64,000 nucleotides of DNA from Andreesenia sp964489735 (GTDB lineage: Bacteria; Bacillota; Clostridia; Tissierellales; Gottschalkiaceae), in contig CAZBAL010000003.1 of the NCBI GenBank assembly GCA_964489735.1, forward strand, positions 1-64,000, given 5' to 3'. The translations under genes were made by a program, and so were the position numbers. The notes beneath the pieces are model-generated. The model worked only from the letters and a program-made list of their open reading frames with translations, was not told the DNA's origin and searched no databases. Of this stretch, positions 8,731-17,698 are shown piece after piece. Each line of letters begins with the position of its first letter. The stretch's first letter is position 1.

Positions 8731-8760
8731 AAAAAAAGCAGAGTCCGCGACTCTGCTTTA
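8731..8760 (-). terminator. Second leader terminator ahead of AOR
   Basis: A perfect 11-bp stem with a 3-nt loop (AAAGCAGAGTC at 8735-8745 with 8749-8759) is followed on the minus strand by eight Ts. It sits directly before the AOR ribosome-binding site and downstream of the riboswitch's own hairpin. Confidence 0.8.
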
Positions 8761-8769
8761 AAATAAACA

Positions 8770-8890
8770 AAAAAGGGCCGCGCTTAAGTAAGCGAGATCC
8801 CTTTCCAAGAAAGTGGGAGGCTCTACCGTTTCCAGTAAAACCCATTGGCTAACTACCGTCCTATAGGTAGCTTCGCTCGGAATCATTTCA
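8770..8890 (-). promoter_or_regulatory. Moco/Tuco-type riboswitch with terminator
   Basis: Read on the minus strand, the leader has features of the Moco RNA motif: CCGAGCGAAGC, the segment GGTAGTTAGCC, GGAAAC and the conserved AGAGCCTCCCAC. It is followed by a long hairpin (AAAGGG at 8799-8804 pairing with 8772-8777, with an inner CGCTTA/TAAGCG stem) and six Ts. Such RNAs bind molybdenum or tungsten cofactor. A tungsten-type AOR plus moaD downstream fits exactly. The assignment is from memory of the motif, without a covariance model. Confidence 0.78.
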
Positions 8891-8902
8891 TACTTTGTTA
8901 TT

Positions 8903-8931
8903 ATTATATCAATATATGTAAATTTTGTAAA
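8903..8931 (-). promoter_or_regulatory. Sigma-A promoter of the AOR-moaD leader
   Basis: On the minus strand, TTTACA (8926-8931), 17 bp, TATAAT (8903-8908). Transcription would start near 8897, immediately upstream of the riboswitch. Confidence 0.75.
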
Positions 8932-9180
8932 GACATTAAGTGAATAAAGAGTGCATTTCGAGTATTTTTATGCAGTATAACGAAACACACTTCACAATAC
9001 ATTTAATGCATTACAATCAGAACTCATAGTGTTTACGTATATTCATTCTAGGTAACAAGCTGATTCCAAGCCAACATTCACATGAACAGCATATGAATTA
9101 TGTATTTTAATCTCCTAAACCTTGAATTTAATTATGATTATAGTATTCATTTCTATTTCAGCATAGCGAAAGGATATCTA
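8932..9180. other. Intergenic stretch without recognised feature
   Basis: AT-rich DNA between the AOR promoter and the XRE-gene terminator. I see only a weak imperfect inverted repeat near 8951-8992 (GTGCATTTCG versus CGAAACACAC) and no convincing gene. Confidence 0.5.
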
Positions 9181-9220
9181 AAAACAATGGCCACCAAACT
9201 ATAAGTTCAGTGGCCATTAA
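9181..9220 (-). terminator. Terminator of the XRE-membrane regulator gene
   Basis: A 9-bp stem (AATGGCCAC at 9186-9194 with 9210-9218) followed on the minus strand by a T-rich run. Confidence 0.75.
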
Positions 9221-9238
9221 ATTTCCTATATTATCGTT

Positions 9239-10237
9239 CTAACTCCATTCATCTTTCTTGTTTTTATTATAAAGATGAATAACTCCTAAAACAGCTGGAT
9301 AAAGTACTCCTGAAACTACCCAAATAATCCAGCTATTTCCCCAATTATTTGTGATAAATGAATATGCTAAAAATATTGCAAATACAACTGCCCAGTATAT
9401 TCCTGAAATAGATGAAGTAGTTTTATTACTTTCTTTATTAGCTTCAGAATAATCTCCCTCTTGTTCCAACTTTTGAAAGCTGGTCCATATTATTCCTCCT
9501 TTAATAAAGAAAAAGACTCCTACACCCACTATCAATAGTGTAATTGGTAATATAAGCAGAATCTCTCCACCATCATCTTCAAAAGTTAATGCTCCAATAA
9601 CTAATGGAATAACCGATATAATACATAGAACGGTACCTATAATATTATTTCTAGCATATTCATCCTTAAACAATTCTTTTTTCTCTTTAACCATTTCTCG
9701 GACACCATATTCAGTTTCTATCACTTCACTTTCTAAATAGTCAAATTTGGATGTTTTATGACCAACTGAAATCAGCATTGCAATAGCTATTGCCACAATC
9801 ACTATTATCACAGTAACTCCAACAGATACAGCAAAGTTTTCTGATACATTGTATTTTCCGAGCTCACTCAATCCCAATAGTATTAAAAGAACTATAGGAG
9901 AAGTAATCAACATAAATACTCCAAGTGCCACTCTTCCTAAAGTTTTGTCTTTGACATCAATAAAGTTTTTTGCTTCCTCCATTGTAACTCTTCTTAAGCT
10001 TAGTTTCTTTTGATTGATATCTTGATCTCCTACTTCTTCTAGATTGTCCTTCAGTAAATAGTCCAAACTGACTCCAAATATCTCAGACAAAATAATTATC
10101 TTTTCTAGTTCGGGAACAGATTGTCCTATTTCCCATTTAGAAACTGACTGCCTGCTAACATTAATTTTCTCAGCTAGTTCTTCTTGAGACCAACCTTTTT
10201 GTTTTCTAAGTTGAGATAACTTTTCTGCAAAACCCAT
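9239..10237 (-). CDS. XRE-family HTH regulator fused to a multi-pass membrane domain
   Basis: A 332-aa protein. Residues 6-62 are a Cro/CI-type helix-turn-helix (WSQEELAEKINVSRQSVSKWE). After a ~35-residue linker the rest carries about six hydrophobic segments, for example LGVFMLITSPIVLLILLGL, VGVTVIIVIVAIAIAMLI and ILLILPITLLIVGVGVFFF. This HTH-plus-membrane layout is common in clostridial and bacillary regulators that sense envelope or peptide stress from the bilayer. The gene is monocistronic with AAAGGAGGG before ATG 10237 and its own terminator; no target gene is adjacent. Confidence 0.85.
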   Translation of the reverse strand: MGFAEKLSQLRKQKGWSQEELAEKINVSRQSVSKWEIGQSVPELEKIIILSEIFGVSLDYLLKDNLEEVGDQDINQKKLSLRRVTMEEAKNFIDVKDKTLGRVALGVFMLITSPIVLLILLGLSELGKYNVSENFAVSVGVTVIIVIVAIAIAMLISVGHKTSKFDYLESEVIETEYGVREMVKEKKELFKDEYARNNIIGTVLCIISVIPLVIGALTFEDDGGEILLILPITLLIVGVGVFFFIKGGIIWTSFQKLEQEGDYSEANKESNKTTSSISGIYWAVVFAIFLAYSFITNNWGNSWIIWVVSGVLYPAVLGVIHLYNKNKKDEWS

Positions 10238-10565
10238 AACAAGCCCTCCTTTATTATCATCCTATATAATAAATTTACTTTTTTATCTGGTTGCAATCCA
10301 CCAACTCCAACATCTTTTTTGTCAACCAGCGGTTGCTAAATCAGCGAAACTATAATATTTCGCTTTGTTCTCATAACATTCCTTTCCTCTATTCGATCTT
10401 GATTCTATTCTAATTATACCCAGATGTATTAGATAAAAATATGTATATTTCAAGACACTAATTAGATTATTCATCTGATTTCTCAGTTGTTTATATATTC
10501 CCATATCCACAATAATATCATGCATTATATTCTTTACTGCAGGCATGTCCTAAAAAAAGAAGAAT

Positions 10566-10593
10566 AAAAAAAGCCCTGATATAGGGCTTTTAT
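10566..10593 (-). terminator. Terminator downstream of lipoprotein gene
   Basis: AAAGCCCT-GATAT-AGGGCTTT stem flanked by A and T runs, placed just below the stop of the lipoprotein gene at 10656. Confidence 0.75.
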
Positions 10594-10655
10594 TTTTATC
10601 ATTTTTTTCTTGTGATTCACTATATTCTCCGTCTTGGATAATTTTTGCTTTTTCT

Positions 10656-11291
10656 TTATACATTCTCAGAATCAATCAGCATAAGCGATCCATCTTTTCC
10701 GCTCATTCCCAAATAGTAGATCCTTGTATTACCTTTATTATCAACATAAGAAATCCCATAAGAAGGGAGATCCCCGAAGAATGTCAATGTCACCACTAAA
10801 GGTTTTTCTGGTTCTAAAGTATCAAGTGAATATATCTCTTCTTTGTCCACTTTTATTCTTCCACTTTCATCTGTATCATTGAACATTACGGATATAACTT
10901 TAAAGTCTTTCACTTTATTATTTGTTGAAAATAATACTCTCACCTGGGCCTCTGAACTGTCAGCTGTAAATTCATGATATGTTTCATATCTGTCTAATGC
11001 ATCTTCAGCCCACTCAACAGAAATCTGTGATTCACCATTTTCCGAATCATTTTGTGGTTCTTCTTCTGTTTCTTTCTCTACTTCAGTTTTTTTGTCCTCT
11101 TCATTTTTTGTTCCTACATTTTTATCCTTATCTGAAGATTCTTTTTCAGTAGAACTTTCCTCTTTATTCTTAACAGTCTGCTTAGCATTAGAATCATCAA
11201 CTTCTGAACTATCTTTCTTTGTACCACATCCTGAAACAACCATAATCATAAGTGATAATAATACTGCTAAAGCTAAGAATTTATTTTTCAT
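10656..11291 (-). CDS. Lipoprotein of unknown function
   Basis: A 211-aa predicted lipoprotein. The signal peptide ends in the lipobox VVSGC with the acylated Cys at residue 22. Next comes a low-complexity Lys/Glu/Ser linker (about residues 25-85), then a folded C-terminal domain (about 90-211) that I do not recognise, with alternating hydrophobic strands. It is expected on the outer face of the membrane. ATG 11291 is preceded by AAGGGGTGAG. It is monocistronic; neighbours give no functional hint. Confidence 0.75.
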   Translation of the reverse strand: MKNKFLALAVLLSLMIMVVSGCGTKKDSSEVDDSNAKQTVKNKEESSTEKESSDKDKNVGTKNEEDKKTEVEKETEEEPQNDSENGESQISVEWAEDALDRYETYHEFTADSSEAQVRVLFSTNNKVKDFKVISVMFNDTDESGRIKVDKEEIYSLDTLEPEKPLVVTLTFFGDLPSYGISYVDNKGNTRIYYLGMSGKDGSLMLIDSENV

Positions 11292-11540
11292 CTCTGCTCA
11301 CCCCTTATTTACTTTATTACCCAATTTGAACATATATAAAAAACTTTTATCTGTTTATATATAGCGTTGTTTTAAATTATTTCAACTTTATCTTTGTTTA
11401 CTCATCTCAATAATATTATAGAAAAATAGTAGAAAATTTTTCTAGACTGAAATAAAGAAGCCCTTTTGTTTCTCCTTCTAAATTTATACCATCTGATTGT
11501 AGAGGCCATATTCAATCTTGTAACATCTCCATTATTCCAA
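11292..11540. other. Intergenic region upstream of lipoprotein gene
   Basis: Holds the lipoprotein gene's promoter region (AT-rich, no clear consensus) and nothing else I can support. Open frames here on both strands have no coding character. Confidence 0.4.
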
Positions 11541-11542
11541 AT

Positions 11543-11584
11543 AAAAAAAGGCTCCGAAACACACAGTATTTCGAAACCTTTCAT
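11543..11584 (-). terminator. Terminator of the GMP synthetase subunit gene
   Basis: An imperfect stem of AAAGGCTCCGAAA with TTTCGAAACCTTT, followed on the minus strand by seven Ts. Confidence 0.65.
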
Positions 11585-11627
11585 ATTTGCTTATGATTAT
11601 TCTATTAATTCAATACTTTCTTTTAAA

Positions 11628-12569
11628 TTACTCAAACTCTATTGTTGCAGGTGGTTTTGCAGTTATATCATAAAGAACTCTGTTAACTTCTTTAACTTCA
11701 TCACATATTCTTTTAGAAACTTTGCTTAAGAATTCTTGTGTAAATGGATAAACATCTGCTGTTACAGCATTTTCACTGTTTACTGCTCTTAAGAATATAG
11801 TATGTGAGTAAGTTCTCACTCCATCAGTTACCCCTGTTACGCTGAAATCTGGGATAGCTGCAAAGTACTGCCATATTTCCGTATCAAGTCCTGCTTTTTT
11901 TACTTCATCACGATATATATAGTCAGCTTCTCTTAATATATCAAGTTTTTCTTTAGTGATTTTTCCTAGAACTCTAACTCCAAGTCCTGGTCCTGGGAAT
12001 GGTTGACGGTCAACTACATGTGGTGGAAGTCCCATAAGTCTTCCAACTTCTCTAACTTCTGGTTTATAAAGCGTACGAAGTGGCTCTACCAGTTTGAAAT
12101 CAACATCCTCTGGAAGCCCTCCAACATTGTGATGTGATTTGATAAGGCCTTTTCCTTTTTCTCCACTCTCTGTAATGTCTGGATAGATTGTACCTTGAAC
12201 TAGGTAGTCATATCCTTCAAGCTTATTAGCTTCTTCCTCGAATACTCTTATAAACTCTTCTCCAATTATCTTTCTTTTAGCTTCCGGATCAGAAACTCCA
12301 TCTAATTTACTCAGGAATCTTTCTTCTGCATCCACAACTATAAGATCCATTTTAAATTGATCTTTGAAAGTTTTCTCAACTTCTTCTCTTTCACCTTTTC
12401 TAAGTAAACCATGGTCAACGAAGATACAAGTCAATCTATCTCCAATTGCTTCATTAACTAAAACGGCACATACTGATGAATCTACTCCTCCTGAAAGTGC
12501 AAGGATAGCTTTACCATCACCTATTTGCGATTTAATTTCTTCGATACTCTTATCAATAAATTCCTTCAT
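11628..12569 (-). CDS. guaA: GMP synthetase ATP-pyrophosphatase subunit (no amidotransferase domain)
   Basis: Converts XMP to GMP with ATP and ammonia. The 313 aa correspond only to the C-terminal two thirds of ordinary bacterial GuaA (about 510-525 aa): N-type ATP-pyrophosphatase domain with P-loop SGGVDSS (residues 26-32), then the GMP synthetase dimerisation domain ending in PPATIEFE. The class-I glutaminase domain is absent. Upstream of ATG 12569 there is a good AGGAAGGGG site and no fused reading frame, so this is a true split subunit as in archaea, not a truncation. Ammonia may come from a separate glutaminase subunit encoded elsewhere, or directly from amino-acid fermentation. Confidence 0.92.
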   Translation of the reverse strand: MKEFIDKSIEEIKSQIGDGKAILALSGGVDSSVCAVLVNEAIGDRLTCIFVDHGLLRKGEREEVEKTFKDQFKMDLIVVDAEERFLSKLDGVSDPEAKRKIIGEEFIRVFEEEANKLEGYDYLVQGTIYPDITESGEKGKGLIKSHHNVGGLPEDVDFKLVEPLRTLYKPEVREVGRLMGLPPHVVDRQPFPGPGLGVRVLGKITKEKLDILREADYIYRDEVKKAGLDTEIWQYFAAIPDFSVTGVTDGVRTYSHTIFLRAVNSENAVTADVYPFTQEFLSKVSKRICDEVKEVNRVLYDITAKPPATIEFE

Positions 12570-12721
12570 ATTGTATGCCCCTTCCTATAAGTACTGTCAT
12601 TATGTTATTACCACATAAGCAGTATATATAAACTATTTATCACTAATATTTTGATGCTTGACTATACAAACATTATATAAAAATTTTAATAAATATTTCG
12701 TGTTTTGTCAACTGATTGAAA

Positions 12722-12780
12722 TAAAAAAGACTGCGTCCTAAAAACTAATTTTCGAATCAATTTTCAGGACCAGTCTCTAT
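12722..12780 (-). terminator. Terminator of groESL
   Basis: Stem of AGACTG/CGTCCT with AGGACCAGTCT flanking an AT-rich loop, about 40-90 bp below the groEL stop, with an A-rich stretch that reads as a T run on the minus strand. Confidence 0.65.
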
Positions 12781-12816
12781 TGTTTACATTTTCAATTTAT
12801 AATCTTTGATTATAGA

Positions 12817-14457
12817 TTACATCATTGGAGGCATTCCGCCCATGCCACCCATTCCACCTGGCATTCCCATACCTTCATCTTCTGATTTTATATCTGTAAC
12901 CGATGATTCTGTTGTAAGAACCATAGCTGCAACTGAAGCTGCATTTTGAAGCGCTGATCTTGTAACTTTTGTAGGGTCAACTATACCTTCATCTATCATA
13001 TTTACATATTCTTCTGTGAGTGCATTGAATCCTATTCCAGCTTCACTTTGCTTGATTTTTTCCACTATTATTGAACCTTCTAATCCAGCATTTGCTGCTA
13101 TCTGTCTAACAGGCTCTTCTAATGCTTTAAGAATTATAGCTACACCTGTCTTTTCGTCTCCATGAACACCATCTAGTAGCTTGCTAACTGCAGGAATTGT
13201 GTTAACTAATGCAGTTCCACCACCAGGTACTATTCCCTCTTCAACAGCTGCTCTAGTAGCTGATAATGCATCTTCTATTCTAAGTTTTGTTTCTTTAAGT
13301 TCTGTTTCTGTTGCCGCTCCAACTTGGATTACTGCAACTCCACCTGAAAGTTTCGCTAATCTCTCTTGAAGTTTTTCTGAATCGAATTCTGAAGTAGTAA
13401 CTTCTAACTGAGCTTTTATTTGTGATATTCTATCTTGTATAGCTTCTGAAGAACCTGCTCCATCAACTATTACAGTATTCTCTTTATCAACCTTAACCGT
13501 CTGAGCTGTTCCTAACATTCCAAGGCTAGTTTCTTTTATATCATATCCTAATTCTTCTGATATAACTTCCCCGCCCGTTAGAGTTGCTATGTCTCTTAAC
13601 ATCTCTTTTCTTCTATCACCAAATCCTGGTGCTTTTACAGCTACACAGTTGAACGTTCCTCTTAATTTATTCACTACTAATGTTGCTAATGCTTCGCCTT
13701 CAACATCATCAGCAATTATTAGAAGAGGCTTTCCTTGCTCAACTATCTGCTCAAGCACTGGAAGTATTTCCTGAATATTATTTATTTTCTTATCTGTAAC
13801 TAAGATATATGGATTTTCTAATTCTGCAACCATTTTCTCCGCATCGCTTACCATATAAGGTGAAAGGTATCCTCTGTCAAACTGCATACCTTCAACTACT
13901 TCTAGAGTAGTTCCCATAGATCTTGATTCTTCTACAGTTATAACTCCATCTTTTCCTACTTTTTCCATAGCTTCTGCTATAAGGTTTCCTACATTTTCAT
14001 CTGCTGCTGAAACTGATGCAACCTGTGCTATAGCTTCTTTTCCTTCAACATCTTTAGATATTGACTTCAGTTCCTCAACAACTGATTCCACAGCTGATGA
14101 TATCCCTCTCTTTATTATCATAGGATTGGCTCCAGCTGCTACGTTTTTAAGTCCTTCTCTAACTATAGCTTGAGCTAATATTGTAGCTGTTGTAGTTCCA
14201 TCTCCTGCTACATCGTTCGTCTTTGTAGAAACTTCTTTAACTAGCTGAGCTCCCATATTTTCAAATGGATCTTCCAGTTCTATTTCTCTGGCTATTGTAA
14301 CACCATCATTTGTTATTAGAGGTGCACCGAATTTTTTGTCTAATGCAACATTTCTTCCTTTTGGTCCTAGTGTAACTTTTACTGTATCTGCAAGCTTGTT
14401 AATACCAATTTCCATTGAACGACGTGCGTCTTCACCAAACTTAATATCTTTTGCCAT
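12817..14457 (-). CDS. groEL: Chaperonin GroEL (60 kDa)
   Basis: ATP-driven protein-folding chaperonin forming double seven-membered rings with the GroES lid. It is full length (546 aa). The equatorial ATP site includes LGPKGRNVALDKKFG and GDGTTTATILAQAI, the apical domain holds the YLSPYMVSDAEKM region, and the flexible tail is the usual Gly-Met repeat ending PPMM. It follows groES by 158 bp and shares its CIRCE-controlled transcript. Confidence 0.98.
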   Translation of the reverse strand: MAKDIKFGEDARRSMEIGINKLADTVKVTLGPKGRNVALDKKFGAPLITNDGVTIAREIELEDPFENMGAQLVKEVSTKTNDVAGDGTTTATILAQAIVREGLKNVAAGANPMIIKRGISSAVESVVEELKSISKDVEGKEAIAQVASVSAADENVGNLIAEAMEKVGKDGVITVEESRSMGTTLEVVEGMQFDRGYLSPYMVSDAEKMVAELENPYILVTDKKINNIQEILPVLEQIVEQGKPLLIIADDVEGEALATLVVNKLRGTFNCVAVKAPGFGDRRKEMLRDIATLTGGEVISEELGYDIKETSLGMLGTAQTVKVDKENTVIVDGAGSSEAIQDRISQIKAQLEVTTSEFDSEKLQERLAKLSGGVAVIQVGAATETELKETKLRIEDALSATRAAVEEGIVPGGGTALVNTIPAVSKLLDGVHGDEKTGVAIILKALEEPVRQIAANAGLEGSIIVEKIKQSEAGIGFNALTEEYVNMIDEGIVDPTKVTRSALQNAASVAAMVLTTESSVTDIKSEDEGMGMPGGMGGMGGMPPMM

Positions 14458-14615
14458 CTACATTTCACCTTCCTGAAATTTAGTTATATTTTAAAACTTC
14501 TTAGTTCTCTCAATTGCAGCTTACAATTAATAAACCGCATTAACGCATATTACAAAATATGCCCCTATATTAAATTATCTAGTAATTCTATTGTCTTATA
14601 ATATGAGATCATTTA

Positions 14616-14897
14616 TTATCCGATTACAGCTAAAACTTCTGTAACTTTTAACACAGTGTATTCCTCTCCATCAAGCTTAACTTCTGAACCTGCATACTCA
14701 GAGAATACAACTTTATCTCCAACTTTTAACTCATCTTTAAATATTTCATCTTCATTTACACCCTTACCTATAGCCACAACTTCAGCTACCAAAGGCTTTT
14801 CTTTAGCTGTTCCCGGAAGTACAATTCCACTTTTTGTAGTTTCTTCCATTTCAACTCTTTTTATAACTACTCTATCACCTAAAGGTCTTATATTCAT
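14616..14897 (-). CDS. groES: Co-chaperonin GroES (10 kDa)
   Basis: A 93-aa lid of the GroEL chamber. It starts NIRPLGDRVVIKR, has the mobile loop EMEETTKSGIVLPGTAKEKP that contacts GroEL, and the conserved VGDKVVFSEYAGSEVK. First gene of the groES-groEL operon with an HrcA operator in its leader. Confidence 0.98.
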   Translation of the reverse strand: MNIRPLGDRVVIKRVEMEETTKSGIVLPGTAKEKPLVAEVVAIGKGVNEDEIFKDELKVGDKVVFSEYAGSEVKLDGEEYTVLKVTEVLAVIG

Positions 14898-14921
14898 TCA
14901 AATTTACCCCTTTCTATCTTT

Positions 14922-14989
14922 TTAGCACTCTATCTACAAGAGTGCTAACTTCTATATATAATATATAGTATTTCATCTACTAGTTTCAA
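14922..14989 (-). promoter_or_regulatory. CIRCE element and promoter of groESL
   Basis: A perfect CIRCE repeat, TTAGCACTC-N9-GAGTGCTAA, lies at 14922-14948, 25 bp above the groES start. It is the operator of the HrcA heat-shock repressor. Upstream, TTGAAA (14984-14989) and TATATT (14960-14965) with an 18-bp spacer can serve as the sigma-A promoter, so CIRCE lies at the start of the transcript as usual. Confidence 0.95.
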
Positions 14990-15106
14990 ATATGTTGACC
15001 CATTATATTATATCATATTTTATTATTTCCCGTTATTTTCAATGCTTTTTAATTGTTTTTCTACTAAAATCTTTAATTTATTCCATAAATCTTATAGCTC
15101 CAAAAA

Positions 15107-15793
15107 CTAACTTCCTATAACAAGATAATATATTACTGGTCCTAAGAGTGCAGGTAGCATATTTCCTATCTTAATCTTTTTAATTCCTAAAATATTTATA
15201 CCTATTGCAAGAATCATTATTCCACCAACTGCGCTCAGCTCTGTTATCATAATATCTGTAAATATAGGTTTTAATGCCTGAGAAGCAAGTACTAAAATTG
15301 CCTGATAGACAAAAACTGATACTGATGAAAACAAAACACCTATTCCAAGTGTAGATGCAAACAGTATTGCAGTTATTCCATCCAGTATTGATTTAGCATA
15401 TAAAGTTGAATTGTCTCCAGTGAGTCCAGCTTCAAGCGAACCCAGTATTGCCATTGCTCCAACGCAGTAAATTAGCGAAGTTGTAACAAACCCCACTGAA
15501 AAGTCACTGCTGTCTCCTCTTCTCTCCAGCTTCCTTCCCATAAAGTCTCCAATTTTATTCAGTCGATCCTCAATTTTCAGTATCTCTCCTATCAGAGTCC
15601 CCAGAACTATACTGAACACCATAAGTAGCAGATTTTCATGTTCCAATGCTGACGATATTCCTATTATCATCACGCATAGACCCACTCCTGTCATTATTCC
15701 CTCTGCATACGTTTCTTTAATGAATTTTTTAAATATTATTCCAAGTGATCCTCCAAAAAAAATCGCAGCAAAGTTTACTAATACACCTGTCAA
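15107..15793 (-). CDS. DUF554 family membrane protein
   Basis: A 228-aa polytopic protein of the DUF554 (YdfK/YqgA-like) family. It has about six or seven helices with the typical N-terminal GVLVNFAAIFFGGSLGIIFKKF and central FVTTSLIYCVGAMAILGSLEAGLTGD. Possible transporter, substrate unknown. Monocistronic. Neighbours (groES above, ABC importer operon on the other side of a terminator) are unrelated. Confidence 0.85.
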   Translation of the reverse strand: MTGVLVNFAAIFFGGSLGIIFKKFIKETYAEGIMTGVGLCVMIIGISSALEHENLLLMVFSIVLGTLIGEILKIEDRLNKIGDFMGRKLERRGDSSDFSVGFVTTSLIYCVGAMAILGSLEAGLTGDNSTLYAKSILDGITAILFASTLGIGVLFSSVSVFVYQAILVLASQALKPIFTDIMITELSAVGGIMILAIGINILGIKKIKIGNMLPALLGPVIYYLVIGS

Positions 15794-15837
15794 TTAATCA
15801 CTTCCTACTGTTTTTGTAAAAATTATTCCAAATTCTA

Positions 15838-15874
15838 AAAAAACTCCGGAGAATATTTGATTCCCCAGAGTCTA
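15838..15874 (-). terminator. Terminator of the ABC importer operon
   Basis: On the minus strand, ACTCTGGGGAAT pairs with ATTCTCCGGAGT and is followed by eight Ts. Confidence 0.75.
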
Positions 15875-15997
15875 TATAATCTAAAAAATAATCTTAAAAA
15901 ATCTTATATTTTATCTTAATGTCATAAACAAATCACACTGTCTTGCCAGAAACAAATGAACTCCATATTATAAATATGAGGTTTCCAGTTAAAAATA

Positions 15998-16789
15998 TTA
16001 TTTCGCCATAAGCATTCTGTCAGAAAGCATTACGTTAGCATTATCAAAATGTCCAAGCAGCTTTTCTATCGTAAGCTCATATTTTTCTTTTCCCTTAATG
16101 TCTAAAATGACATTCCCTGAATGCATCATAAGAACTCTATTACCAAGACCTAATACATGGTTTAGATCATGAGTTACCATAAGCGTTGTGATATTGTTCT
16201 CTTCTACTATTTCTTTGGTAATTTCAATTATTTTAGCTGAAGTCTTAGGGTCAAGCGCTGCAGTATGCTCATCTAATAAAAGCAGCTTTGGCTTCTTCAT
16301 AGTCGCCATTATAAGGGAAATCGACTGTCTCTGTCCACCTGACAACAGTCCCACTTTATTGTGTATCTTGTCTTCGAGTCCTAATCCCAGCTGCGAAAGC
16401 ATATATTTAAATTTGTTTACATTCTGCTTTGATACTGCTCTTCCAAGTCCAAATCTGTTCCCTTTATTAAAAGCTAAAGACATATTCTCCAATATCGTCA
16501 TCGATGGAGATACTCCTAAAAATGGATTCTGATAAACTCTTGATATGAACTTAGTCCTTTTGTGTTCCGGAAGTCTTGCAATATCTTTTCCATCAATACA
16601 AATCTGACCTGAATCGGCCTCAATATTACCTGATATCACGTTTAGAAGTGTTGATTTTCCAGCTCCGTTACTTCCTATTATAGTTATGAAGTCACCCTCA
16701 TTTATATCAAGACTTAAATCTTTGAATATAGGGTTTTCATTAACCGTACCTCTATTAAAAGTCTTATTAATATTATTTATAGATAACAA
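15998..16789 (-). CDS. ABC transporter ATP-binding protein (TrpZ-like)
   Basis: A 263-aa ABC ATPase: Walker A GSNGAGKST (about residues 38-46), signature LSGGQRQS, Walker B LLLLDEHTAALD and the switch histidine in VTHD. It directly abuts the permease gene (start 1 bp after the permease stop), completing a three-gene importer. In the TrpXYZ-like / ABC_sub_bind family such ATPases energise uptake of aromatic amino acids or other small solutes. Confidence 0.9.
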   Translation of the reverse strand: MLSINNINKTFNRGTVNENPIFKDLSLDINEGDFITIIGSNGAGKSTLLNVISGNIEADSGQICIDGKDIARLPEHKRTKFISRVYQNPFLGVSPSMTILENMSLAFNKGNRFGLGRAVSKQNVNKFKYMLSQLGLGLEDKIHNKVGLLSGGQRQSISLIMATMKKPKLLLLDEHTAALDPKTSAKIIEITKEIVEENNITTLMVTHDLNHVLGLGNRVLMMHSGNVILDIKGKEKYELTIEKLLGHFDNANVMLSDRMLMAK

Positions 16790-17698
16790 TTAAGCCGCCT
16801 CCTTTACTTTAGGAGTGTTTTTCTGCTTGCCGCTTTTCTTAGTAAACATCCCTTTGAATACTTTACCTTTGTTATTAACGGCTAAGAATATAATAACTAT
16901 AACTGATGTTATAAGTTTTAAGTTCTCTGCAGGCATATCAAGTGAAAGTGCAAATGATATTGCAATTCTGTATATAACAGCTCCTAGAATTACAGCTGTT
17001 GTCGGCTTCATAAACTTAACTTTACTGAATACTGATATCCCTATTATTATAGATGCAAGACCGATTACAATCGTTCCTACTCCTGCCTGTGCGTCTGAAA
17101 ATCTAAGATACTGAGACATGATGGATCCAGCTAATGCAACCATTCCATTAGATATCATTACTCCAATTATTTTCACAGTTCCCTTATCTACTCCAAGTGA
17201 TGTGACTAGTTGTTCATTATCTCCTGTGGCTTTAAGCATATAGCCTGATTTAGTTGATAGATACCAGTCTAACAGAAGTTTCACAAGTACTGTTATCACA
17301 AAAATAATTATAAGTATTGTATATGGACCACTGTTTTTAGGGAAAATTGTATTCTCATTAAGCAATGGAGTGTTCGGTTTTCCCATAACCAGTAAGTTTA
17401 CTGAATAGAGACCCGTCATAACTAATATTCCTGATAGAAGATTGGTTATTCCAAGTTTTACGTGTAATAATCCTGTCACGCAACCTGCTATAAGTCCAGC
17501 CACTACCGATAATGCAATAGCTGCTGCAGGATGCATTCCTCCAACTAGGCAGACTGCAGTAACTGCAGCCCCTAGTGGAAAAGTTCCATCAACTGAAAGG
17601 TCTGGAAAATCCAGTATGCTGTATGTTATATATACACCCATTACCAATATTCCGTATATCAGCCCCTGTTCAATTGCTTTAATCCAAAAATCACTCAC
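16790..17698 (-). CDS. ABC transporter permease (TrpY-like)
   Basis: A 302-aa inner-membrane permease of the branched-chain/ABC_sub_bind-associated type with eight or nine hydrophobic helices. It has the family segments YSILDFPDLSVDGTFPLGAAV near the N terminus and the central loop ATGDNEQLVTSLGVDKG, which resembles the ATPase-coupling region. The start is GTG, overlapping the stop of the binding-protein gene by one base (TAGTG), so translation is coupled. Confidence 0.9.
   Translation of the reverse strand: MSDFWIKAIEQGLIYGILVMGVYITYSILDFPDLSVDGTFPLGAAVTAVCLVGGMHPAAAIALSVVAGLIAGCVTGLLHVKLGITNLLSGILVMTGLYSVNLLVMGKPNTPLLNENTIFPKNSGPYTILIIIFVITVLVKLLLDWYLSTKSGYMLKATGDNEQLVTSLGVDKGTVKIIGVMISNGMVALAGSIMSQYLRFSDAQAGVGTIVIGLASIIIGISVFSKVKFMKPTTAVILGAVIYRIAISFALSLDMPAENLKLITSVIVIIFLAVNNKGKVFKGMFTKKSGKQKNTPKVKEAA

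Noticed and set aside
8951..8992. Imperfect inverted repeat GTGCATTTCG/CGAAACACAC
   Set aside because: Two mismatches in ten and no T run or linked gene; likely chance in AT-rich DNA.
10322..10546. 74-codon open frame on the minus strand ending SFADLATAG
   Set aside because: No Shine-Dalgarno at the first ATG, composition not coding-like, and no recognisable domain; may be decayed DNA.
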